This document shows, piece by piece, positions 1 through 8,107 of a DNA stretch of 64,000 nt. This DNA comes from Curtobacterium sp. 'Ferrero' (GTDB taxonomy: Bacteria > Actinomycetota > Actinomycetes > Actinomycetales > Microbacteriaceae): assembly GCF_002412165.1 (NCBI RefSeq), contig NZ_NXIA01000005.1:62001-126000 (forward strand), given 5' to 3'. The notes beneath the pieces were generated by a model, which worked only from the letters and a program-made list of their open reading frames with translations, did no database searches and had not been told where the DNA came from. Positions within the stretch are counted from its first letter, which is position 1. Each line of letters opens with the position of its first letter. The position numbers were made by a program, and so were the translations under genes.

Positions 1-577
1 GGGGGTTGACCTCGACCAGGGTGGCGTCCTCGCCGGCGAAGACGTCGTAGAGCTTCGCGAAGACGGCGGCGACCTGCGGGACGAGGTCGTCCGGGAAGCC
101 GGCCTGGCGTGCGATGTCCTCGCCCGCCTCCTGGTTGATGCCGGTCAGCGGGTTCACCTCGACCCGGGCCAGTGCCTCGGGCTTCTCGACGGCGAGCTGC
201 TCGATCTCCATGCCGCCCTCGACGCTCACGAGGCTCAGGTAGGAGCGGTTCGCCCGGTCGAGCAGCACGGAGAAGTAGAACTCCTCGGCGATGTCCGCAC
301 CCTGGGCGATCATCACGCGCTGGACGGTGTGGCCCTTGATGTCGAGGCCGAGGATCGCCTGCGCGTGCTCGTACGCCTCGTCCGGGGTCTTCGCGACCTT
401 GACGCCGCCGGCCTTGCCGCGACCGCCGACCTTCACCTGCGCCTTGACGACGACCACGCCGCCGATCTTCTCGGCCGCTGCCTTCGCCTCCTCAGGGGTG
501 TCGGCGATGATCCCCTGGAGGACGGGGACGCCGTAGGACTCGAAGAGGTCCCTGGCCTGGTACTCGAAAAGATCCAC
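1..577 (-). CDS. sucC: Succinyl-CoA ligase (ADP-forming) beta subunit, N-terminal part
   Basis: The reverse strand encodes the first 192 residues of SucC, the ATP-grasp subunit that couples succinyl-CoA cleavage to nucleotide triphosphate formation in the TCA cycle. The visible protein starts [18 protein letters not shown], has the glycine-rich [13 protein letters not shown] stretch of the ATP-grasp fold, and continues to the LVEVNP metal-binding region at the window edge. The start is a GTG at 577, preceded by a GGAAG-type ribosome site. The rest of the gene, and normally sucD after it, lies outside the window. The gene is divergent from the recQ-type gene at 830. Confidence 0.95.
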   Translation of the reverse strand, partial: MDLFEYQARDLFESYGVPVLQGIIADTPEEAKAAAEKIGGVVVVKAQVKVGGRGKAGGVKVAKTPDEAYEHAQAILGLDIKGHTVQRVMIAQGADIAEEFYFSVLLDRANRSYLSLVSVEGGMEIEQLAVEKPEALARVEVNPLTGINQEAGEDIARQAGFPDDLVPQVAAVFAKLYDVFAGEDATLVEVNP

Positions 578-829
578 GCTGTTCTTCTTCCCGCACGTTC
601 CGTGCGATCGGCATCGGTCACCTGGTTGCCACACTCCACATCGAGGGTCGCTCGATGTCGAGACAACGGCCGCGGGTCAGCCTAGCGCCGGCAGGTGGAC
701 GCGCGGTGCGCGCGGGTGCGGACCGCTCACTGGCGGTCGACCGGGAGGCACGGATCGCCCCTGGTGCGCGCTGGCCGCAGCGCGCACTGCCGCAGGTGCC
801 CCCAGGACCGCTCCGGCACGGTGGACGCG

Positions 830-2461
830 ATGGACACCGCACTCCGTACCCGCGCCGCCGACGTCTTCGGCTGGGACCTCCGAGACGCCCAGGCAACGGT
901 CATCGACGCCGTGCTCCGCGGCCGTGACGCCCTGGCGCTGATGCCGACCGGCTCGGGCAAGTCCGCGATCTACCAGGTCGCCGGCCTCGCCCTGGACGGG
1001 CTGGTCGTCGTGGTGTCGCCGCTGGTGTCGCTGCAGCAGGACCAGGTCGTCGGGCTGCGGTCGCACCCGGACGCGCCGGCCGCCGTGACGATCAACGCGA
1101 CCGTCTCGGCGTCCGAAGTCGCCGACGCGTGGGACGCCATCGCCGCCGGGGACGTCCGCTACGTGTTCCTCGCGCCGGAACAGCTCGCGAAGGACGAGGT
1201 CGTCGAACGCCTCGCCGACGCCGGCGTCGCGCTCCTCACGGTCGACGAGGCGCACTGCGTGTCGTCGTGGGGGCACGACTTCCGTCCCGCGTACCTCGCG
1301 CTCGGTGAGGCTGCCGAGCGCCTCGGGCGTCCGCCGGTCCTCGCCCTGACGGCGACCGGCTCGGCTCCGGTCCGTGACGACGTCATCGCCCGGCTCGGCA
1401 TGCGGGACCCGGTGGTGCTGGCCGCGGGCTTCGACCGCCCCGGCATCCGCATCGAGGTCGAGCGGTACGCCGACGCCGACGACAAGCGCTCGGCCGTCGT
1501 CGAGCAGGCAGCCGCGGCGACCGGCACCGGCATCGTGTACGTCGCCACCCGTCGCGAGACCGACGAGTACGCCGACGCTCTCCGCGCGCGGGGCAAGGAC
1601 GCCCGGCCGTACCACGCCGGCATGCGGGTGAAGGACCGCGAGGCCGTGCTGCACGCCTTCCACGACGGCGAGCTCGACGTCGTGGTCGCGACGAGTGCGT
1701 TCGGCATGGGCATCGACAAGCCCGACGTCCGCTTCGTCCTGCACGCCGACGTCGCCGAGTCCGTCGACGCCCACTACCAGGAGATCGGTCGTGCCGGACG
1801 TGACGGCCAGCCGGCCACCGCGACGCTGCACTACCGCTCCGAGGACCTCGGCCTCCGCCGCTTCTTCGCCTCCGGGACCCCGAGGCCCGCGTCACTGCGC
1901 GCCGTGTTCGACGCCGTGCCCACGACCGGGTCGATCCCCCGCTCGGCCGTCGCGGACGCGTCGGGCCTGTCGTCCCGCACGGCAGCCCGCGCCGCGAACA
2001 CCCTGGTCGAGGCGGGTGCGCTCGACGACGGACCCGACGGGTTGGCGCGGGTCGACGGCGGGCCCACCAGCGCGGCCGCGGCAGCGAAGGCGGCGTCGGA
2101 GCGTGCCGACCAGCGTGAGGAGGTCGAGCAGTCCCGCATCGCGATGATGCGCCGGTTCGCCGAGACGCTCGGGTGCCGTCGCCAGTTCCTCCTCGGGTAC
2201 TTCGGCGACGAGCTCGCGGAGCCGTGCGGCAACTGCGACACGTGCACGTCCGGCACCGCCTACGAGGACGCCGCGCACGGCGCCGACGGGGCGCACGACG
2301 ACGTCTGGCCGCCGGAGTCGGCCGTCGAGCACGCCACGTGGGGCCGCGGCACCGTGATGAGCACCGAGGACGACCGCGTGACGGTGTTCTTCGAGTCCGC
2401 GGGGTACAGGACCCTCGGCATCGCGGACGTCGAGGAGCGCCACCTGCTCGAGCGCGTCTGA
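830..2461 (+). CDS. RecQ-family ATP-dependent DNA helicase
   Basis: A 543-residue superfamily 2 DNA helicase, expected to unwind DNA 3'-5' in repair and recombination. Motif I is MPTGSGKSAIYQ at about residue 38, the DEAHC box is near residue 139, and the motif VI region reads YQEIGRAGRDG. A RecQ-type zinc-binding module follows (GCRRQ then CGNCDTC, about residues 447-470). The C-terminus is a short module (TWGRGTV) without an HRDC domain, so this is the shorter actinobacterial form. The reading frame is open upstream to 695, but homology begins at MDTALRTRAADVFGW, so I take the ATG at 830; a GTG at 821 is an alternative. I withhold the symbol recQ because paralogues are common. Confidence 0.9.
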   Translation: MDTALRTRAADVFGWDLRDAQATVIDAVLRGRDALALMPTGSGKSAIYQVAGLALDGLVVVVSPLVSLQQDQVVGLRSHPDAPAAVTINATVSASEVADAWDAIAAGDVRYVFLAPEQLAKDEVVERLADAGVALLTVDEAHCVSSWGHDFRPAYLALGEAAERLGRPPVLALTATGSAPVRDDVIARLGMRDPVVLAAGFDRPGIRIEVERYADADDKRSAVVEQAAAATGTGIVYVATRRETDEYADALRARGKDARPYHAGMRVKDREAVLHAFHDGELDVVVATSAFGMGIDKPDVRFVLHADVAESVDAHYQEIGRAGRDGQPATATLHYRSEDLGLRRFFASGTPRPASLRAVFDAVPTTGSIPRSAVADASGLSSRTAARAANTLVEAGALDDGPDGLARVDGGPTSAAAAAKAASERADQREEVEQSRIAMMRRFAETLGCRRQFLLGYFGDELAEPCGNCDTCTSGTAYEDAAHGADGAHDDVWPPESAVEHATWGRGTVMSTEDDRVTVFFESAGYRTLGIADVEERHLLERV

Positions 2462-2615
2462 CGCCCGGCTCTCGTCGCTCGGGCGGGGGAAGGCGCGGCC
2501 GCTCGACCACCCGTCGGCGACCGCGCTCCACTCCCCCGAGCACGCCAGAGCATGCACCGGCGTCGTGTCGCGGAGGTGACCATGGGGTGAACGCGACCCG
2601 AACCCGGGCCGCTCC

Positions 2616-2632
2616 CCGTGCCTCCAGGCCGG
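2616..2632. repeat. Dispersed GC-rich repeat, variant copy
   Basis: A diverged copy (CCGTGCCTCCAGGCCGG) of the dispersed motif whose usual reverse form is CCGCGCCTCCCGTCCGG. It lies in the 265-bp gap between the helicase and the SnoaL-like gene. Nothing else recognisable was seen in that gap. Confidence 0.5.
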
Positions 2633-2726
2633 TCCGGTGCGCGCACCGGACACCTGTCCCCCGTACCGTCCCGTTCCTCCGACGGCCGTCGCGTACGCAG
2701 GAGGACCACGACGAGAGGAACACCAC

Positions 2727-3179
2727 ATGAGCACCGACGTCAACCAGGCCGCACAGGAACGCCTCGGCGGCATCATCCAGGACCGCGCGTTCGACCGCTT
2801 CGGCGAGGTCTGGGCGGAGGACGTCGTCGACCACGACCCGGCGCCCGACCAGGCCCCCGGGCTCGCCGGCATCGTCGACTTCTGGCAGGACTTCACGACG
2901 GCGTTCCCGGACCTCGAGCTGACCCCGGACCCGCTGGTCGTCACCGACGACTTCGTCACCGCGGTGTTCACGATCCGCGGCACCCACACCGGGCCGTTCC
3001 AGGGACACGAGCCCACCGGGAAGTCGTTCGAGGTCCGCGGCATCCAGGTCGCGAAGTTCCGCGACGGCAAGATCGTCGAGCGCTGGGGAGCGACCGACGA
3101 GCAGGGTCTCGCGCAGCAGCTCGGGCTCGACGACGCGTCGAGCGACGACCACGGCGACGTCCGCTTCGTGTCCGCCTAG
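2727..3179 (+). CDS. SnoaL-like / ester cyclase family protein
   Basis: A 150-residue protein of the NTF2-like SnoaL fold. Typical features are the WAEDVVDHDPAPDQAPG segment, the FWQDFTTAFPDLELTPD block and the VRGIQVAKFRDGKIVERWG ending. Family members include polyketide cyclases and many small proteins of unknown substrate, so the reaction cannot be named. The start at the ATG at 2727 is fixed by a strong GAGAGGAA ribosome site at 2713-2720. The 19-nt leader before this gene is repeated exactly before the next gene. Confidence 0.8.
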   Translation: MSTDVNQAAQERLGGIIQDRAFDRFGEVWAEDVVDHDPAPDQAPGLAGIVDFWQDFTTAFPDLELTPDPLVVTDDFVTAVFTIRGTHTGPFQGHEPTGKSFEVRGIQVAKFRDGKIVERWGATDEQGLAQQLGLDDASSDDHGDVRFVSA

Positions 3180-3222
3180 GCGTGGCGCGTAGACAGGACA
3201 CCCACACGACGAGAGGAACACC

Positions 3223-3516
3223 ATGAGCGACCCCGGCACCACCCCGAACGACGGCTTCGACACCGAGGGCTTGCGCGGCGACGACGTGGACACCGAGCAC
3301 ACCGGCCCCTACGAGGTGGACGAGCGCGAGGAGTCCCTCGAGACCGTCACGAACGACGCCGTCGCGGGCGAGACCGTCGAGCCCCAGCCGGGCGACGGTA
3401 CCGACGACGGCCCGACCGGCGGCGCGCCCGCAGAGGGATCGCCCGACCTGTGGGAGCACGACGGCGACGAGGACCACCCGGACCTCGGCGACGACCTCGG
3501 CACCAAGCCGCTCTGA
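3223..3516 (+). CDS. Acidic low-complexity protein of unknown function
   Basis: A 97-residue, strongly acidic protein rich in Asp, Glu, Gly, Thr and Pro, with no hydrophobic core, signal peptide or membrane segment visible; it is probably largely disordered. The ATG at 3223 follows a GAGAGGAA ribosome site identical to that of the preceding gene. Short acidic proteins like this are common in Microbacteriaceae, but I do not recognise a named family. It is followed after 43 bp by a small membrane protein. Confidence 0.65.
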   Translation: MSDPGTTPNDGFDTEGLRGDDVDTEHTGPYEVDEREESLETVTNDAVAGETVEPQPGDGTDDGPTGGAPAEGSPDLWEHDGDEDHPDLGDDLGTKPL

Positions 3517-3559
3517 CGCCAGACCGTGCACGAGGGGATGCACTCGCTAGCATCGCAGC

Positions 3560-3970
3560 GTGATCACCCGGCTCCGGCAGCATCTGCGTCGGTACCCCGG
3601 CGCGGCACGGCTCCTGGCGGTCGCCGGCCTCCTGCTGATCGCGTCCGCGGCGCACACCGGCGTCCGCTCGGGCCTGACGGCCTGCGGGCCGCAGACCGCG
3701 GGGCCCGGCTGCACGGCGACGAACGCGGGGTGGGTCGTACTGCTCGTCGCCGGGGTGCTGGCCGCGGTGGTCGGCGGCTCCGGCGCGGTGTGGCCGCTGC
3801 CGGCCGTCTGGCTCGTCGTCGCACTCCTCACGGCAGCGCAGGGCGAGGTCGGCAGCTCGGGGTTCCTCGTGGGGGCGCTCGCCCTCGGCACCGTCGCGCT
3901 CGGTGCGGCGGTCTGGGCGGATGTGGCGGCGGCCCGCGCGCGGGCGCGTCGGTCCCGGCGTGAGCGCTGA
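3560..3970 (+). CDS. Small membrane protein of unknown function
   Basis: A 136-residue protein with a basic N-terminus, about four hydrophobic segments (starting ARLLAVAGLLLIASAA and WVVLLVAGVLAAVVGG) and a very basic C-terminal tail. A CGPQTAGPGC loop between segments 1 and 2 has two Cys. The start is a GTG at 3560. The stop overlaps the proposed GTG start of the DUF2236 gene at 3960, suggesting coupled translation. No family recognised. Confidence 0.65.
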   Translation: MITRLRQHLRRYPGAARLLAVAGLLLIASAAHTGVRSGLTACGPQTAGPGCTATNAGWVVLLVAGVLAAVVGGSGAVWPLPAVWLVVALLTAAQGEVGSSGFLVGALALGTVALGAAVWADVAAARARARRSRRER

Positions 3971-4811
3971 GCGCCACGTCCGTCCCGGTCGGACGGGAGG
4001 CACGGCGCACGACCCGCACCGCGCCTCCCGTCCGACCGCTGGTCGCGACCGCGAACTGCGCGACCTGCTCGCCGACAGCACCCCGGTCGCGGCCGGCGGC
4101 CGCGCCATCCTGCTGCAGATCGCCGACCCCGTCGTCGCCGCGGGCGTCCGACGCCACTCCGACTTCGCGCGGCGGCCGCAGCAGCGGCTCGCGCACACGC
4201 TCGCCTTCGTCTCCGCCGTCGTCTCCGGGACGCCCGCGGACGCCGCCCTCGCCGCCGCGTTCGTCGATCGCGCGCACGTGCCCGTCGCGGGTGCCGACGA
4301 CGTCGACCGACAGCTCTGGGTCGCGGCGACCCTGTTCGACTCGGCCCGACTGGCGCACCGGCGCTTCGGCGCGGAGCGGTTCGGCGACCGTGCCGAGGAG
4401 GTCCTCGCCGCCTACGCCCCCATCGGGACCGCGCTCCGCGTGCCGCCGTCGCGGTGGCCCGGGTCCGTCGCCGCGTTCGACCGGTACTGGTCGGAGTCGC
4501 TCGACCGGCTGACCGTGACCGACGACGCCCGCGGGGTCGTGCGTGACCTCCTGCACCCGCGCGCCGCGCCGTGGTGGGTGCGGGTCGCGATGCCGCTCGT
4601 GCGGGTCGTCACCGTCGGGATGCTGCCCGATCGGCTCCGTGCCGAGTACGGGTTCGCGTGGGGGCCGCGCGAACGTCGGCGGTACGAACGTGCCGTCCGT
4701 CGGCTCCGCGCGGTGCGACGGGTCGTGCCGGGGGTGCTCCTCCGGTTGCCCGGGCCGCTGCTGGTGCGGGCGATGCGGCGGGCGGCGGGGAAGCACCACA
4801 CGGTACGGTGA
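3960..4811 (+). CDS. DUF2236 / MpaB-type oxygenase family protein
   Basis: A 283-residue protein resembling the DUF2236 family (rubber oxygenase and MpaB-like, haem-binding helical proteins). Evidence is the N-terminal block RAILLQIADPVVAAG followed by HSDF, the AFVDRAHVPV region, the ATLFDSARLAHRRFG helix and the C-terminal FAWGPRERRRYERAV block. The substrate cannot be inferred. The only plausible start in frame is GTG 3960, overlapping the previous gene by 11 bp. The first 26 residues then cover a dispersed palindromic repeat (3987-4037), so the extreme N-terminus is probably not conserved. The next gene starts 5 bp after the stop. Confidence 0.75.
   Translation: MSAERHVRPGRTGGTAHDPHRASRPTAGRDRELRDLLADSTPVAAGGRAILLQIADPVVAAGVRRHSDFARRPQQRLAHTLAFVSAVVSGTPADAALAAAFVDRAHVPVAGADDVDRQLWVAATLFDSARLAHRRFGAERFGDRAEEVLAAYAPIGTALRVPPSRWPGSVAAFDRYWSESLDRLTVTDDARGVVRDLLHPRAAPWWVRVAMPLVRVVTVGMLPDRLRAEYGFAWGPRERRRYERAVRRLRAVRRVVPGVLLRLPGPLLVRAMRRAAGKHHTVR
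3987..4037. repeat. Inverted pair of the dispersed GGACGGGAGGC repeat
   Basis: Left arm 3987-4005 (GGTCGGACGGGAGGCACGG) pairs with right arm 4019-4037 with one mismatch around a 13-base loop. It is the same family as the perfect 18-bp pair at 51758-51805. Here it falls within the predicted 5' end of the DUF2236 coding region. Confidence 0.85.
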
Positions 4812-4816
4812 CGGGC

Positions 4817-5425
4817 ATGCCGGTCGACCACTTCGCCATCACGGTCCCGCGGTCCTGGTTCGAGCTGCCGGTCGAGCCCGACCGCCGCGACGACCGCATC
4901 AGCACCCTCGTCCAGGACCGCATCGCCGAACACCGCGAGCTCTGGGACCACCGCACCGAGATCGTCCGCGTCCTGCGGCGGTTCGCCCGTTCCGCGTGGG
5001 ACAGCGGTGCGCGGTACTGCGCAGCGTTCGCGGAACCGAGCGAGGACGGCGTCGTCTCCGGTGCCCTGACGGTGACGGTGCTCCCCGCACCCGGCGACCA
5101 GGACGACCCGACCGGCTCCCTGATCGACCACGTCGCTGCGCTCGGCGGGAACGACGCGGGCATGCACGTCGACGTGCACGACCTCCCCAGGGCGGGACGC
5201 GTCCCGCGGGTGTGGGGGACCTCGACCGTGCAGGCGCCGGACGACCGCGGTTCCTTCGACGTCGTGCTCATGCAGACGTTCGTCCCCGCCGACGGCCAGG
5301 TCGCCCTCGTGAGCGTCTCCTCCCCGGCGACCGACCTCGCCGAGCCGCTGCTCGAGCTGTTCGAGACCGTGACCGACACCTTCGAACTGCTCGACTCGGC
5401 TGCCGGGTCCGACGGAGTCCGCTGA
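4817..5425 (+). CDS. Unknown protein coupled to an FHA protein
   Basis: A 202-residue soluble protein starting MPVDHFAITVPRSWFELP, with no signal peptide or membrane segment. The middle is rich in alternating beta strands (GALTVTVLPAP, FDVVLMQTFVP, GQVALVSVSSP), ending in an amphipathic helix (LLELFETVTDTFELL). I do not recognise the family; the layout is similar in style to small accessory proteins of type VII secretion loci, which is only an inference. Its TGA overlaps the ATG of the FHA gene at 5425, so the two are translationally coupled. A GTG at 4808 is an alternative start. Confidence 0.65.
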   Translation: MPVDHFAITVPRSWFELPVEPDRRDDRISTLVQDRIAEHRELWDHRTEIVRVLRRFARSAWDSGARYCAAFAEPSEDGVVSGALTVTVLPAPGDQDDPTGSLIDHVAALGGNDAGMHVDVHDLPRAGRVPRVWGTSTVQAPDDRGSFDVVLMQTFVPADGQVALVSVSSPATDLAEPLLELFETVTDTFELLDSAAGSDGVR

Positions 5426-6027
5426 TGCGCATCTGGCCGTTCCGCCGCCGTCGGAAGCCCGCCGAGCCCGTCGTCGAGCACGTCACCGAGGCCGACCTCG
5501 CCCGGATGGCCGAACGTGGCGAACTCGCCCGCGTGGTCACCACACCGCCCCCGGCACCGCGCGCGTCCGCCGACCGGGTGCGGGCGACCGTCGCGCAGCT
5601 CCCCGGCCGGCCCCTCGGCGGGGCCGCGGTCGGGCGGGGCGGTGCGCCGGCACGACAGCGGCCCGGAGCGGTCCTCGTGCTCGACGACGAGCGGCGGGTC
5701 ACGGTGTCGGGCTCCGGCCTCATCGGCCGCGACCCGGCGAGCACGCACCCGGGGGGCGCGCACGACCACGTCATCGCCCTCGACGATCCGGAACGCCTGC
5801 TCAGCCGCACGCACCTCGAGTTCGGCTTCGGAGCCGAGGGGTCGTTCTGGGTCCTCGACGCGGGCTCGGCGAACGGAGCCGAGCTCCGTCGCCCCGGGTT
5901 CCCGGCGGTCATGCTCGCCCCCGCTCAACGCACCGTCGTCGCGCCGGGGGACACCGTGGTCTTCGGCGGGCACACCCTGCGGGCGGAGCCGGTGGTCGGG
6001 CTGGTGGACGAGGTGCAGCTCGGCTGA
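5425..6027 (+). CDS. FHA-domain protein
   Basis: A 200-residue protein with a very basic start (MRIWPFRRRRKP), a charged linker and a C-terminal forkhead-associated domain of about 115 residues. FHA landmarks are SGLIGRDPAS, the LSRTHLEF phosphothreonine-binding loop and DAGSANGAEL. FHA domains bind phosphothreonine peptides and often act with Ser/Thr kinases or in regulation of type VI and VII secretion. The start is fixed by the ATGA overlap with the preceding gene. It lies just upstream of the toxin island and may belong functionally to it. Confidence 0.85.
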   Translation: MRIWPFRRRRKPAEPVVEHVTEADLARMAERGELARVVTTPPPAPRASADRVRATVAQLPGRPLGGAAVGRGGAPARQRPGAVLVLDDERRVTVSGSGLIGRDPASTHPGGAHDHVIALDDPERLLSRTHLEFGFGAEGSFWVLDAGSANGAELRRPGFPAVMLAPAQRTVVAPGDTVVFGGHTLRAEPVVGLVDEVQLG

Positions 6028-6056
6028 TCACTCGGGGACGATCCGACCAGGAACGC

Positions 6057-6281
6057 CTACTCAACACGAGCATCGAGTCGCAGCTCAGCGAACACGGTCA
6101 GCGGATCCTGGCGGAAGCCCCCGACAGTGCCGACAACGCGATCTGACCGCGTCAGCGGTACCGCGAAGGGGTGCCCCCGCAGCCGGACCACGTCGGTGAG
6201 CCACTGGTCTACGAAGGTCCGAGACACGATGTACGGCCCGGAGACGCGGGAGGGGATCGTGTGGATGAAGATGGTCGCCAT
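6057..6281 (-). CDS. Small unknown ORF opposite the toxin operon
   Basis: A 74-residue reverse-strand ORF starting MATIFIHTIPSRVSG and ending ELRLDARVE. The third codon positions are strongly G/C over most of its length, as in real genes of this genome, and no competing plus-strand gene occupies the 312-bp gap between the FHA gene and the toxin gene. The bias weakens toward the 3' end. No family recognised; it could be an intact small gene or the remnant of a larger one. No strong ribosome site is visible, so confidence is low. Confidence 0.4.
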   Translation of the reverse strand: MATIFIHTIPSRVSGPYIVSRTFVDQWLTDVVRLRGHPFAVPLTRSDRVVGTVGGFRQDPLTVFAELRLDARVE

Positions 6282-6339
6282 CGTGTCCGGCTGATATGTC
6301 GGGCTGCTAGGCTCGCATCGCATCGAGACCTGGGGAGGG

Positions 6340-8097
6340 ATGATGGTGCGGCCGTCTGGGTGGGATGTGGTCGATCAGGGTGGTGACCCGGTCAAGGGGG
6401 ACCCGGCGACGATCCGGATGATGAGTCGGGAGTACCAGCGCATCTCCGACGCCGCCTCCGACGCGTCGACCCGGTTGAACTCGGTGAAGGGGTCGGGGTG
6501 GTTGACCGACTGGGAGGGCGAGGCGGCGGACGTGTTCGTCGACGCGATCCAGGACACCCCGTCGGACCTGTCCAAACTCGTCGACAGTTACGCGTTGGCC
6601 GCGTCGGCGTTGTCGGGGTGGGCAGACGTGGTCGATGACACCCAGTACCGTGCCGATGGTGCGTTGGCGGACGCGAAGGACGCCGCCGGTGACCTCACCG
6701 CCGCGCAGGACCGGCTGTCGGACGCGCAAGCGACCCTGACCCACTACCAGAGCGCCGCCCGGTCGTTGTCGCAGGTCGCGGACCGGTACCCGGCCGGCTC
6801 CGACGTGCCCGACGGGGTGGACGTGCCCACGCCGGCGCAGTTGCGGGCAGCGACCGACAACACGTCCGTCGCACAGGGCTCCGTGTCGAGTGCGCAGGGG
6901 GACATCGCCGCGGCGCAGTCCCGGATCGATGCCGCGAAACGCCTCGTCGCCGACGCGAAGGGTGACTGGGAAGACGCAGAGCGGCGGACCGCGACGAAGA
7001 TCGGTGACGCCGCCGACGCGGGGCTGGGGAAGCAGTCGTTCTGGGACAAGGTGTTCGGCTCCGAAACGTGGGAGACGATCGTGTCGGTCGCGAAGGTCGT
7101 CGTCGCCGTCGGCGGGATCATCGCGATGATCATCCCCGGACCATGGACCCTGGTCATCGCCGCGATCGCACTCGTGGTCCTCGCCGACACGTTGTACAAG
7201 ATGAGCCAGGGCAAAGCCGACGGATGGGACCTCGCCTTCGCCCTCCTCGACTGTGTGCCCGCAGGCGGTGCTGCGGCGGCCGCGCTCAAGGGAACGCGGG
7301 CAGCAACCGCCATCGCCAGGTCGGTGGAAGCGGTCGGATCGCTCCGCGCGGTCCGGGTCGTCCGGACACTCGCGGGCGGAGCTTCCCGAATCGCTGGTTC
7401 GGCCGCGAGCCGGGCTGCTTACCGGTTCGGGCAGAAGGTTGACGGATTCGCCCTGAGCGCTGCTCGTTCCGATCGGTTCCAAGACGCCTACCTCGCGGCT
7501 CGCACCACGATCCATCGGCTGCGCGGCGGGCAGTTCACCGACCAGGGCAACATCGTCGTGCACCGATGGACGCCCGTCGAGCGGGGGCCGCTCAGCGGCG
7601 AGGTCGCGAACACGGCGGACACCTTCCGGTCGAGCACCTACAGCGAGGTCCTCGTCACCAACCGCGAGACCACGCTCTACCGCAGCGTCAACAGCGGTTC
7701 GCGGTACCCGATCGGCGAGTTCTGGGGGAAGACCGAGCCAACGGGACCCTTCGCGACCCAGCAGGAGTTCGCCCTGCGGCCCGAGTGGAACGCCGATCCG
7801 AACACGCCGGGCATCAACACGCCTCTCCCGCAGGCCGACCAGTACCTCAAGGCGGACATGCCCGTCGGCACCCGTGTCTACGAAGGTCCCGCCGCACCGC
7901 AGTCGTCGATGTCGTGGAACCACGAGACCGACCAGACGCTTTACGGCAACGCCTTCCAGCAGACGCCCGGCGGCAAGGAGCAGGTCTACCTGCCGCGCAA
8001 CGCCTTCGGCACCCAAGAAGAGGCCGCCAAGCGCCTCGGCCTGCCATGGGATGATGCCCTGAACCGACCGGCCACCCTGCCGGTCACCGGCCGCTGA
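6340..8097 (+). CDS. Putative type VII-secreted polymorphic toxin
   Basis: A 585-residue modular protein. Residues 1-240 form a long helical region with a WXG100-like segment (GWLTDWEGEAADVF, near residue 50) and coiled-coil-like heptads rich in Ala, Asp and Gln, as in putative T7SS-secreted toxins. Two hydrophobic segments follow (about residues 246-285). An Ala-rich linker leads to a C-terminal domain (about 405-585) with TTLYRSV, GEFWGKTEPTGP, FALRPEWN and VGTRVYEGPAAP, presumably the toxic part. I cannot assign its activity; an ADP-ribosyltransferase-like fold is only a guess. Starts at ATG 6340 or 6343 or GTG 6346 are possible; the GGGGAGGG at 6332-6339 favours the later ones. Heads an eight-gene operon. 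Confidence 0.8.
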   Translation: MMVRPSGWDVVDQGGDPVKGDPATIRMMSREYQRISDAASDASTRLNSVKGSGWLTDWEGEAADVFVDAIQDTPSDLSKLVDSYALAASALSGWADVVDDTQYRADGALADAKDAAGDLTAAQDRLSDAQATLTHYQSAARSLSQVADRYPAGSDVPDGVDVPTPAQLRAATDNTSVAQGSVSSAQGDIAAAQSRIDAAKRLVADAKGDWEDAERRTATKIGDAADAGLGKQSFWDKVFGSETWETIVSVAKVVVAVGGIIAMIIPGPWTLVIAAIALVVLADTLYKMSQGKADGWDLAFALLDCVPAGGAAAAALKGTRAATAIARSVEAVGSLRAVRVVRTLAGGASRIAGSAASRAAYRFGQKVDGFALSAARSDRFQDAYLAARTTIHRLRGGQFTDQGNIVVHRWTPVERGPLSGEVANTADTFRSSTYSEVLVTNRETTLYRSVNSGSRYPIGEFWGKTEPTGPFATQQEFALRPEWNADPNTPGINTPLPQADQYLKADMPVGTRVYEGPAAPQSSMSWNHETDQTLYGNAFQQTPGGKEQVYLPRNAFGTQEEAAKRLGLPWDDALNRPATLPVTGR

Positions 8098-8107
8098 TCG
8101 AGGACCC

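Noticed and set aside
695-829. N-terminal extension of the helicase from 695
   Set aside because: The extra 45 residues are basic, unlike the family, and overlap the region of a dispersed repeat; homology starts at 830.
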